Source: Candidatus Raymondbacteria bacterium RIFOXYA2_FULL_49_16
GTDB taxonomy: Bacteria > Fibrobacterota > OXYB2-FULL-49-7 > XYB2-FULL-49-35
Length of the DNA stretch: 13,630 bases
NCBI GenBank assembly: GCA_001789205.1
Contig: MFYT01000024.1
Location: 1-13,630 of the forward strand
Reading direction: 5' to 3'
Shown here: positions 1 through 5,724 of the stretch, one piece after another
Layout of the letters: every line of letters starts with the position of its first letter
Position numbering within the stretch: position 1 is the stretch's first letter
Made by a program: the position numbers and the translations under genes
The notes under the pieces: model-generated
The model's input: only the letters and a program-made list of their open reading frames with translations
The model's database searches: none
Told to the model about the DNA's origin: nothing

Positions 1-1
1 A

Positions 2-724
2 GGGTCCAATGTGCTTATCAGCGACGCCGGATACAACGGTCTGGTCATTTCCATGGAAAAATTCAACACCATTGCCGTGGACGCGCCATTAGGCGCGGTC
101 CGCGCGCAGGCAGGCGCGGAACTCCAGGACCTGGTTGCGCGCTGCTGCGAAAGCGGTCTCAAAGGGCTCGAACTGCTCAACGGCATTCCCGGATCAGTGG
201 GCGGTGGCGTGTATATGAACGCGGGCGCCTTTGACGCATCGATCAGCGACTGTCTGGACTTCGCGGTTTCCCTTACAGCCACGGGCGTATGCGTTACCCG
301 GCAGCGCGCGGACATTGAATTTGCCTACAGATCGAGCACCTTCCAGCACAACAAAGAGATAGTACTCGAGGCGGGGTTTCAACTTACGCACGGCCATGCT
401 GCCGAGCTCTCCGCAATTGCCCGTTCCATTGAGCAGCGCAGGCGCGACCGCCAGCCATGCGAGCTGCCGTCGTGCGGTTCGGTCTTTAAACGGCCCCCCC
501 CCGGCGGGTATGCGGGCGCACTCATTGAACAGGCGGGCCTCAAAGGCAGACGGATCGGCGGTATGCGGGTTTCAGAAAAACACGCTAATTTTATTGTCAA
601 CGACGGCACTGGCTCTTCGGCCGACGTTCACGCGCTCATAGACCTGGTGCAAAAAACCGTTTTTGATTGCTGCGGTGTTTTACTTGAGCCTGAAGTTATC
701 TTCCTCGGTGATTTCAATGGCTGA
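2..724 (+). CDS. murB: UDP-N-acetylenolpyruvoylglucosamine reductase MurB, 5'-truncated by the window edge
   Basis: MurB is the cytoplasmic FAD- and NADPH-dependent reductase that converts UDP-GlcNAc-enolpyruvate to UDP-MurNAc, the second committed step of peptidoglycan precursor synthesis. The open frame runs to the left edge. The first codons read G-S-N-V-L-I-S-D, the family's conserved FAD-binding stretch, so the GTG at 11 is internal and the N-terminus (roughly 60-80 residues, inferred from usual family length) lies outside. Visible motifs are GIPGSVGG with MNAGAF (FAD domain), FAYRSSTF, CGSVFKRP with the serine that acts as proton donor in characterised MurBs, YAGALIEQAGLKG, VSEKHANFIVN, and the terminal LEPEV glutamate. 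The KRPPPGGY loop is encoded partly by a C9 run (494-502). The next gene begins inside its last codons. The gene downstream is a glycosyltransferase, so the visible side is not the usual division-cluster order. The assignment is very secure. Confidence 0.96.
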   Translation, partial: GSNVLISDAGYNGLVISMEKFNTIAVDAPLGAVRAQAGAELQDLVARCCESGLKGLELLNGIPGSVGGGVYMNAGAFDASISDCLDFAVSLTATGVCVTRQRADIEFAYRSSTFQHNKEIVLEAGFQLTHGHAAELSAIARSIEQRRRDRQPCELPSCGSVFKRPPPGGYAGALIEQAGLKGRRIGGMRVSEKHANFIVNDGTGSSADVHALIDLVQKTVFDCCGVLLEPEVIFLGDFNG

Positions 725-1565
725 AAGCCCTCTGGTCTCTGTCATTATTCCCACGTATAACCGGTGCAAAATGGTTGAACAGGCCGTGGCATCAATACTT
801 TGTCAAACTTATGCGGCATATGAATGCATTGTGGTCGATGACGGTTCCACGGACAGCACAGCCTCGTGTCTGCAGGAACGGTTTGGCAGCCGGATCACAG
901 TACTGCAACAAGAGAACCGCGGTGTCAGTGCAGCGCGCAATGTGGGCATACGCGCTGCGCAGGGCAGGTTCATAGCGTTTCTCGATTCTGACGATGAGTG
1001 GAAACCGGAAAAGCTCCGGAATCAGGTTGATTTCATGGCCGCCAATCCTGGCCTGCGCATCTGTCAGACCAATGAGGTATGGATGCGCAAGGGAGTGCGG
1101 GTGAATCCAAGGAAAGACCATTGCAAAAAAGCAGGGGATATTTTCGCTGAATCGCTGGAGCGCTGCATGATCACCCCCTCGTCTGTGCTCTGCGAGAAGT
1201 CTCTCCTCGAAGAAACAGGACTGTTTGACGAGAACCTGCCTGCGTGCGAAGATTACGACCTGTGGCTGCGCGTCACGTGCGCGTATGAGATTGGTCTGGT
1301 GCCCGAATTGCTTCTGGTACGAAACGGAGGCAGGCCCGACCAGCTTTCGGCGCAGCACAGCCTTGATAAGTATCGGATCATGGCGCTAAAAAAGCTGCTT
1401 GTGAGTAACAGGCTCTCATGCGGGCAGGTCCAAAGCGCGTTTGAGGTCTTTGCCCGTAAATGCCGCATATACGGTGAGGGGTGTATAAAACGAAGCAGAG
1501 AGGACGAGGGACGCGATGTACTGCGTTTGCCCGAAACAATCAGCCGGAGGGTGTCTGTGTCATGA
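717..1565 (+). CDS. Family 2 (GT-A fold) glycosyltransferase
   Basis: A 282-residue inverting glycosyltransferase of the GT2 family, expected to transfer a sugar from a nucleotide-sugar donor in the cytoplasm; donor and acceptor cannot be read from sequence. The N-terminal motif VSVIIPTYNR begins at residue 7. DDGSTD (41-46) is the donor-binding acidic cluster, NRGVSAARNVGI (68-79) is typical of the family, DSDD (90-93) is the metal-binding DxD equivalent, and EDYDLW (178-183) is the usual C-terminal E-D catalytic-base region. No membrane segment is seen. I chose the ATG at 717 rather than an upstream in-frame codon at 663: it gives the standard N-terminus starting just before VSVIIP and overlaps the murB stop by 8 nt. 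No clear Shine-Dalgarno is seen, which fits translational coupling. Its 3' end overlaps the following gene by 4 nt. Likely role: cell-surface polysaccharide or glycolipid assembly (inference). Confidence 0.9.
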   Translation: MAESPLVSVIIPTYNRCKMVEQAVASILCQTYAAYECIVVDDGSTDSTASCLQERFGSRITVLQQENRGVSAARNVGIRAAQGRFIAFLDSDDEWKPEKLRNQVDFMAANPGLRICQTNEVWMRKGVRVNPRKDHCKKAGDIFAESLERCMITPSSVLCEKSLLEETGLFDENLPACEDYDLWLRVTCAYEIGLVPELLLVRNGGRPDQLSAQHSLDKYRIMALKKLLVSNRLSCGQVQSAFEVFARKCRIYGEGCIKRSREDEGRDVLRLPETISRRVSVS

Positions 1566-2113
1566 ATCACGACGCATTTTCACCAGACCTTGCCAGTGCC
1601 CTGGAACGTAAGGCCATCAGCCATGGTACAGCGGTTTTTCTTTCCGGCCTTGGGCCTTCCTACCGGGCGCCCCTTATCGATTTGTTTACCGCGATACAGC
1701 TGAGTGTCAGCCGTCAGCGAGAGATTGCCGAATGGGTGCACGACATTGCACAACGTGAAGAGACCACTGTTGCTGAAGCGCTTTCTGCTCTTGATGTTCC
1801 TGCTCTGTTGGCTGATGAGAAAATAAATGTCCCGCAAAAGGCCGCGCACCTGCGCTCTCGCGTTTTTGCCCGCCGTTTTCCCCAACTCGACGCGTGTCTT
1901 GCCGGCGTAAAGGAACGGCTGAGAAAAATTGATATGCCGCATGGCGCCTCGATCGCGGCCATGAGTCCGCTCGAAGACCGGGAATTTAAGCTTGAGATAG
2001 TTTTTTCCTCGAGCGATGAGATTGTCCGGATTATCGATGGTCTGCGGGCCATGGTGAATAGCTGGGAATTCGCGGATTTCAGCGATTATCTTGCCAGCGG
2101 CCGTTCCGGATGA
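1562..2113 (+). CDS. Conserved-looking helical protein of unknown function, possibly related to the C-terminal region of some ParB-domain proteins
   Basis: A 183-residue protein starting at the ATG of an ATGA overlap with the glycosyltransferase stop. An in-frame codon at 1481 would place 27 extra residues inside the upstream gene and is less likely. There is no signal peptide or membrane segment, and the sequence is mostly amphipathic helix. Distinctive stretches are LFTAIQLSVSRQREIAEWV (41-59), INVPQKAAHLRSRVFARRFP (88-107) and a C-terminal EFKLEIVFSSSDEIVRIIDG part (141-160). From memory, LSxxQRE, the LxxPQKxxxLR segment and RRFPxL resemble the region that follows the ParB nuclease domain in certain Desulfobacterota proteins, but the ParB domain itself is absent. 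I could not verify this by search. A hairpin at 2123-2144 may terminate the operon. Whether it assists envelope sugar metabolism, as its neighbours suggest, or DNA partition is open. Confidence 0.72.
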   Translation: MNHDAFSPDLASALERKAISHGTAVFLSGLGPSYRAPLIDLFTAIQLSVSRQREIAEWVHDIAQREETTVAEALSALDVPALLADEKINVPQKAAHLRSRVFARRFPQLDACLAGVKERLRKIDMPHGASIAAMSPLEDREFKLEIVFSSSDEIVRIIDGLRAMVNSWEFADFSDYLASGRSG

Positions 2114-2122
2114 GGACCGGGG

Positions 2123-2144
2123 GTGAAGAAATCTTTTTCTTCGC
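2123..2144 (+). terminator. Weak terminator-like hairpin after the murB operon
   Basis: Ten bases after the stop at 2113, the arm GTGAAGAAA (2123-2131) faces TTTCTTCGC (2136-2144) across a TCTT loop, with one G-T wobble. A U-rich tail (gttgttgttttt) follows. The stem is AT-rich and therefore weak. It sits where genes converge, so it could end the + strand operon. Confidence 0.35.
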
Positions 2145-2156
2145 GTTGTTGTTTTT

Positions 2157-2204
2157 AATTATCTGATAGATTATTCTATATGGCTTACAATGTATCTTTA
2201 ATTC
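2157..2204 (-). pseudogene. Remnant of a RelE/ParE-type toxin C-terminus
   Basis: On the - strand, one frame off the antitoxin and overlapping its last codons, the translation reads ELKIHCKPYRIIYQII. This closely resembles the late conserved segment of RelE/ParE toxins (typically E-I-H-Y-K-P-Y-R-I-I-Y). Such toxins normally run about 90 residues and start just after the antitoxin stop. Here the matching piece begins before that stop, and nothing before or after it is recognisable: past it the frame reads lysine/asparagine-rich sequence with no expected terminal D-G-R-R-D. The simplest reading is an internal deletion that removed most of the toxin and joined its C-terminus to the antitoxin tail. 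The match is short, so chance resemblance remains possible, but its position directly downstream of a Phd-like antitoxin is what the family predicts. Confidence 0.5.
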
Positions 2205-2470
2205 GTTTTGAAATATCTTTAAAAGCGGTTTTAGCGGTTTTAAAATTTCCTTCGTTCCTATTTTTTGTACTGCAGGCAAGAATTTTAAGTAGCGCAAGGC
2301 TGTCTTGTGTCTGTTCGTATGATGTAACGTCCTGTACGACAACTTTTGCGGTTCCATTGTGCGTAATAACATACGTCATGTGACTTGATGTAATATCACG
2401 AACAATTTCTGATGCGTGGGCTTTAAGGTAGCTTATTGGGTGAAAGCAATTTTAATGTGAGAATACGCAT
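2185..2470 (-). pseudogene. Phd/YefM-family antitoxin, frameshifted near its N-terminus
   Basis: Reading leftward, the frame contains HPISYLKAHASEIVRDI, then YVITHNGTAKVVVQDVTSYE, then a short helical tail ending in KRIKDTL. This is the Phd/YefM antitoxin layout: an N-terminal DNA-binding half (PISxLKAxAxEI, ITxNGxAxxV) and a C-terminal toxin-binding tail. The frame upstream of HPISY is closed by a stop at 2452-2454. The natural ATG at 2468-2470 lies in another frame and yields MRILTLK. Removing one base from the four-base T run at 2450-2453 (A run on the coding strand) gives a continuous 94-residue protein beginning MRILTLNCFHPISYLK. So either a one-base insertion inactivated the gene, or the call is a base error. 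An ATG at 2377-2379 could still give a 64-residue C-terminal product. Its partner toxin is a remnant only. Confidence 0.72.
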
Positions 2471-2478
2471 ATGACCAT

Positions 2479-2508
2479 AGTATATTATTGTCATTCCCTT
2501 ACAATCAA
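2479..2508 (-). promoter_or_regulatory. Possible promoter of the decayed antitoxin gene
   Basis: On the - strand, TTGATT (2503-2508) is separated by 18 bases from TATACT (2479-2484). The predicted transcript start falls only a base or two before the ATG at 2468-2470. The -35 element lies inside the last codons of the TPR gene. ATGAC (2471-2475) and GTCAT (2490-2494) form inverted arms flanking the -10, a possible autorepressor site. Confidence 0.35.
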
Positions 2509-4485
2509 GCTATTTATGCCAAGGCGCATCCGCACAATCCCTACGCCACCGTTCAGGCCGTGAACAGGAGCAAATGCCGCGCTGCCGTCCGGGGTGATTA
2601 CCACCTGATCGTCAATGCGGTAGGCAGACAGGCGGTGCGTTTTCCTTCCGTCAAAAATAAAGAGCGCCCGCTGGTCCCCGGTTCCTTCACCTGTTGCGGT
2701 ATAAAAAAGGCCCCTTCCCGCAACCCATTTCACGGGTTTAACGGCCGTGCCTTCAAGATACAGCTGCCGCGTCTCTGCCCGGGGAACAGCAACCTGGTAG
2801 ACCTTGCCCGCCGAATCGGAAAAGAAAAACCCCGTGCTGTCACGCCGCACCGGGCCGTTCGCAAACCGTCCTTTCCAGATTCTGGCGGGTTTGTTATTCT
2901 GTATCCGGTAAATACCCGTACTATCGGCATAAGTAAATATTCCGCCGTATATGCCCAGACAGACAATGCGCCGTATTTCGCTGGAACAGATAACCCGAGC
3001 GGTATGCGGCCCCACGATTGAGATATCGGCCACATCATCGATCCAGAAAACTTTTTTTCCAGTATGCACAGTATAGCGTACCAGAAGAAACAGATTGTTG
3101 TCAAGAGCATAGGCATTTTTCAGGACCCCGGAAAAAGGCACGGGAAAAACGCGGCGCACGCTGTCGGAAGACCAGCGGTGAAGATAAAAACCGTCGAAGA
3201 GATCGAGCGTATTGTTACGATCTTCGTCGGTCTGGGTCTTTCCAAACAAGATCGAACCGTCCTTCTGCGCGGTCATACCGGTTGTCAGCTGCGTGCATTC
3301 GAACAGAGGAACAATCCGTTTTTCATTATCAATTCTATAGAGTGTCCGTTCGGGCGGCCTTGCATTGTTTTCTGACTGCGTATAGCCATAGACAAACGGC
3401 AGGTTGTACGACGGATCAAAAGGGACAATGGAATAAAACAGTGTCGGAACCCCGGCTGTTTTCCGATCCCGGCCGTTGAAAAAACCAAGCGAGAATCCGT
3501 CAAGAGGATCTATCCGGTTGTTCCGGTTCCGATCCTCAGTTGCGACCGCATAGGCCATGACCTGTGTGCCTGCGTAGACAATTTTACCTACCTGGGAAAC
3601 GGGCACAATGGTGTCGGCAGTGAAAAGCAGGGTCTCCCGGCGCACCTCATTTTGCAGGGAGTCTGCTGGCACGCGGCCAAAACAGGCGCGCGCCGAATCG
3701 TCGTTTTCCTGGCTTGCGTAGAGCGCGCCAATGTCGAACCAGTCGCGTGCTGACAATATTTGCTTCCGGGCAAGGGCCGCAATAGCGCCCTCGGTCTTTG
3801 CGTGGCGTTTTCCCGCGTCGTAGAGCCTGCCGCGGACACGGTCCATGCCCGGACGGTTGTTCATCGTACGGTAGTGGCGGAAGGCGCTGCCCCATCTGCC
3901 AGCCTTCTCGTACGCGGTTGCCAGGAAAAGACGCGCACCAACGCTGTCTGGATAGAGGTCGCAGAGGTTTTCAAGCAGGGCCGCTCCTTGGCGCAGGCGG
4001 CCCTGGATAATGCCGATCCTTCCGCGCAGGGCGATGAGTGCTGGGTCCTCGGGAAAGAGGAGCAGCGCCTCGTCAGCGCGGGCGCGCGCCTCCTCAGTGT
4101 TTCCTTGTTGCGCCAGGAGCGCCACGCACCGGGCAAGCGCATGACGGTTGCAGGGGTTGCGTTCAAGCGAGAGCCTGAAATAAAGCAGGGCTGAATCCGC
4201 GTTGCCCGCGCGTTCGTACAAGTCGCCGATTTTGAAAAAAGGCTGGAAATCGGGTCCGGTCGCGTCGGGCTTCAGCAGTTCCGCGGCCTCGGTGTGCCTG
4301 CCGCGGATGGTCAGCGCGCGCGCCAGGCCCTGGCGGTCAGTAGCGCGGATCGAATCGCGTTCGTGCGCGCTGGCAGCCTGGTCCGATGTATTTGCTTGTC
4401 CGGGGTCCTTCGCCAGGGGAAAGACAGCACAGGCAAGCGCAGTCATAAAAACGGCCGGCGCGGACATGGATACAATACCCGTCAT
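2491..4485 (-). CDS. Probable exported TPR protein with a C-terminal beta-propeller-like region
   Basis: A 664-residue protein of unknown function. Residues about 7-25 form a hydrophobic segment ending in small residues (ALACAVFPLA), likely a signal peptide, though its n-region lacks the usual basic residues. Residues about 55-275 carry degenerate tetratricopeptide repeats (for example FFKIGDLYERAGNADSALLYF, 83-103; ARLFLATAYEKAGRWGSAFRHY, 184-205; WFDIGALYASQENDDSARACF, 249-269). Residues about 290-655 are beta-rich repeats with aromatic, D and G residues (FTYADSTGIYRI, FYTATGEGTG, VVITPDGSAAFAP), suggesting a TolB/PD40-like propeller. Two loops match the 12-residue EF-hand/dockerin pattern: D318-x-N-x-N-x3-D326-x2-D329 and D420-x-D-x-N-x3-D428-x2-D431. 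The start ATG has a nearby AGGA; an ATG at residue 7 is an alternative. It is transcribed divergently from the diguanylate cyclase. It probably acts in the periplasm or at the outer membrane through protein contacts (inference). Confidence 0.83.
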   Translation of the reverse strand: MTGIVSMSAPAVFMTALACAVFPLAKDPGQANTSDQAASAHERDSIRATDRQGLARALTIRGRHTEAAELLKPDATGPDFQPFFKIGDLYERAGNADSALLYFRLSLERNPCNRHALARCVALLAQQGNTEEARARADEALLLFPEDPALIALRGRIGIIQGRLRQGAALLENLCDLYPDSVGARLFLATAYEKAGRWGSAFRHYRTMNNRPGMDRVRGRLYDAGKRHAKTEGAIAALARKQILSARDWFDIGALYASQENDDSARACFGRVPADSLQNEVRRETLLFTADTIVPVSQVGKIVYAGTQVMAYAVATEDRNRNNRIDPLDGFSLGFFNGRDRKTAGVPTLFYSIVPFDPSYNLPFVYGYTQSENNARPPERTLYRIDNEKRIVPLFECTQLTTGMTAQKDGSILFGKTQTDEDRNNTLDLFDGFYLHRWSSDSVRRVFPVPFSGVLKNAYALDNNLFLLVRYTVHTGKKVFWIDDVADISIVGPHTARVICSSEIRRIVCLGIYGGIFTYADSTGIYRIQNNKPARIWKGRFANGPVRRDSTGFFFSDSAGKVYQVAVPRAETRQLYLEGTAVKPVKWVAGRGLFYTATGEGTGDQRALFIFDGRKTHRLSAYRIDDQVVITPDGSAAFAPVHGLNGGVGIVRMRLGINSLIVRE

Positions 4486-4495
4486 ATATCCTAAA

Positions 4496-4507
4496 ATAGT
4501 ATATTAT
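4496..4507 (-). promoter_or_regulatory. AT-rich divergent promoter core between the TPR gene and the diguanylate cyclase
   Basis: The 42-base gap separates two divergent starts. On the - strand TATACT (4498-4503) is a good -10 for the TPR gene; on the + strand TATATT (4500-4505) overlaps it and could serve the cyclase. No convincing -35 is seen in either direction. The 12-mer ATAGTATATTAT (+ strand, 4496-4507) recurs identically at 2477-2488, ahead of the decayed antitoxin. Confidence 0.35.
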
Positions 4508-4520
4508 CGTATTGTGAAAA

Positions 4521-4530
4521 AGGAGGAGTG
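4521..4530 (+). promoter_or_regulatory. Shine-Dalgarno abutting the GTG start of the diguanylate cyclase
   Basis: A perfect AGGAGG (4521-4526) is followed after a single base by GTG (4528-4530), the only standard start codon in frame before the first membrane helix. A stop at 4492-4494 closes the frame upstream. The spacing is much shorter than the usual 5-9 bases, so initiation may be inefficient or may use a rare codon such as the ATC at 4531. Confidence 0.6.
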
Positions 4531-5691
4531 ATCCTTTTCTTCAGAGGCATACGGTTTTCGTATACGGGCCACGGCGCGCTGGTACTGCTGCTCGTGGCGC
4601 TTGGCGTTTGTTTTTTCCCATTCGACGCCACCGCGTCTGTACGGCTACGCGTGATCATCGCTATTCCCATTGCGTGCGCGCTCGCCACGCTTGTCGTGGC
4701 GCTGTATCGCGCGAGCAAGTTCCGCGAACGATACCATTCGCTCAAAGACCAGCTCGAGAAACAGAAGGTGCTTACCAAGCGAAAGGAACGGCTGGCCAAC
4801 TATTTCGACCGGGTGCTCAAGGACGCGGCCGATATTATTTTCACCCTTGACGTTGAAGGATTTATTCTCAAATTCAACCTGGGCGCCGAAGCGATCCTGG
4901 GTTTCAGTCAGCAGGGGATTGTAGGAACGCCCTTTAAAACCATGTTGCTCGACAATGCCGAGGCCGAGGAGATTTTCGCCCTGGTGCGGCGCGACGTGCG
5001 GGTTCAAAACCGCGAGACGCGCATGCGCGCCAAGGACGGGCACGAGATCGACGTCTCCATGAGCGTGTCCGAGATGCGCGACGAAGCCAATCGGATCATG
5101 GGCATGGTGATCACCTGCAAGGATGTCACCGAACGCAAACGCCTTGAAAAGGAGCTTATCGAGAAAAACGCGCTCCTCGAATCGCTCGCGATCACCGATA
5201 ACCTGTCGGGCCTCTACAATGTGCGCCATTTTCACGACGAGATCAACAAGACCTTCACCAGGCTGCGCCGCGGACTGTACGGCAGGTTCGCGCTCCTGCT
5301 CATCGACATCGACAAGTTCAAGGAGCTCAACGACACTCAGGGCCACAAGGCGGGAGACGCGGTCATTGAGAAGATGGGCGAGATCATCAGGGTTTGCATA
5401 CGTAAAGACCTCGACTCGGCCTTTCGGTATGGCGGCGATGAATTCGTCGTCATTCTTCCGGACGCTGATGAAAAGAGCAGCGTTGTGGTGGCGGATCGTA
5501 TTATCACCAAATTCGCCGCGTTCCGGTTCGGCAGGACCTCGCTTTCCGTGGGCATTACGGCCGCGATTGCCGAGGACACCGAGGAGACGCTGGTGCACCG
5601 GAGCGACTTTGCCATGTACCAGGCAAAACGGAGCGGCGGCAACCGGTATAGAATCTACGAGGAAGGTACCGGCATCCAGGCCCAGAAATAG
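4528..5691 (+). CDS. Membrane-anchored PAS-GGDEF diguanylate cyclase
   Basis: A 387-residue enzyme predicted to make the second messenger c-di-GMP from two GTP. Two membrane helices (about 14-31 and 40-60) form a hairpin with almost no periplasmic sensor, followed by a charged coiled-coil-like linker (61-90). A PAS domain (about 91-205) ends in the usual D-V-T-E-R-K-x-L-E-K signature (199-208) and probably senses a cytoplasmic ligand or redox state. The GGDEF domain (about 222-378) begins ITDNLSGLYN and has the LIDIDKFKELND metal/GTP region (258-269), the intact catalytic GGDEF motif (302-306) and the YQAKRSGGNR tail (364-373), so it should be active. The product-inhibition I-site, normally RxxD just before GGDEF, reads K-D-L-D (293-296): the Arg is replaced by Lys, which may weaken feedback. 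The downstream mutase follows after 33 bases and may be cotranscribed. Confidence 0.93.
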   Translation: MILFFRGIRFSYTGHGALVLLLVALGVCFFPFDATASVRLRVIIAIPIACALATLVVALYRASKFRERYHSLKDQLEKQKVLTKRKERLANYFDRVLKDAADIIFTLDVEGFILKFNLGAEAILGFSQQGIVGTPFKTMLLDNAEAEEIFALVRRDVRVQNRETRMRAKDGHEIDVSMSVSEMRDEANRIMGMVITCKDVTERKRLEKELIEKNALLESLAITDNLSGLYNVRHFHDEINKTFTRLRRGLYGRFALLLIDIDKFKELNDTQGHKAGDAVIEKMGEIIRVCIRKDLDSAFRYGGDEFVVILPDADEKSSVVVADRIITKFAAFRFGRTSLSVGITAAIAEDTEETLVHRSDFAMYQAKRSGGNRYRIYEEGTGIQAQK

Positions 5692-5724
5692 CGGTCGCGG
5701 CCGTTCAATTCATAAGGGAGTTTT

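Noticed and set aside
663-716. Longer glycosyltransferase N-terminus starting at 663
   Set aside because: It would overlap the conserved end of murB by 62 bases. The ATG at 717 places the GT2 VSVIIP motif at its usual distance from the start.
2180-2383. Plus-strand 67-codon frame in the AT-rich gap
   Set aside because: It is the complement of the Phd-like antitoxin, has no ribosome site and shows no recognisable features.
3080-4200. Several plus-strand open frames opposite the TPR gene
   Set aside because: Translations are basic, low in motif content and overlap each other. The - strand frame is continuous over 664 codons with TPR and propeller character.
4645-5598. Long open frame (317 codons) antisense to the diguanylate cyclase
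   Set aside because: The + strand product has clear PAS and GGDEF motifs. The antisense translation has no recognisable domain and is an artefact of GC-rich third positions.
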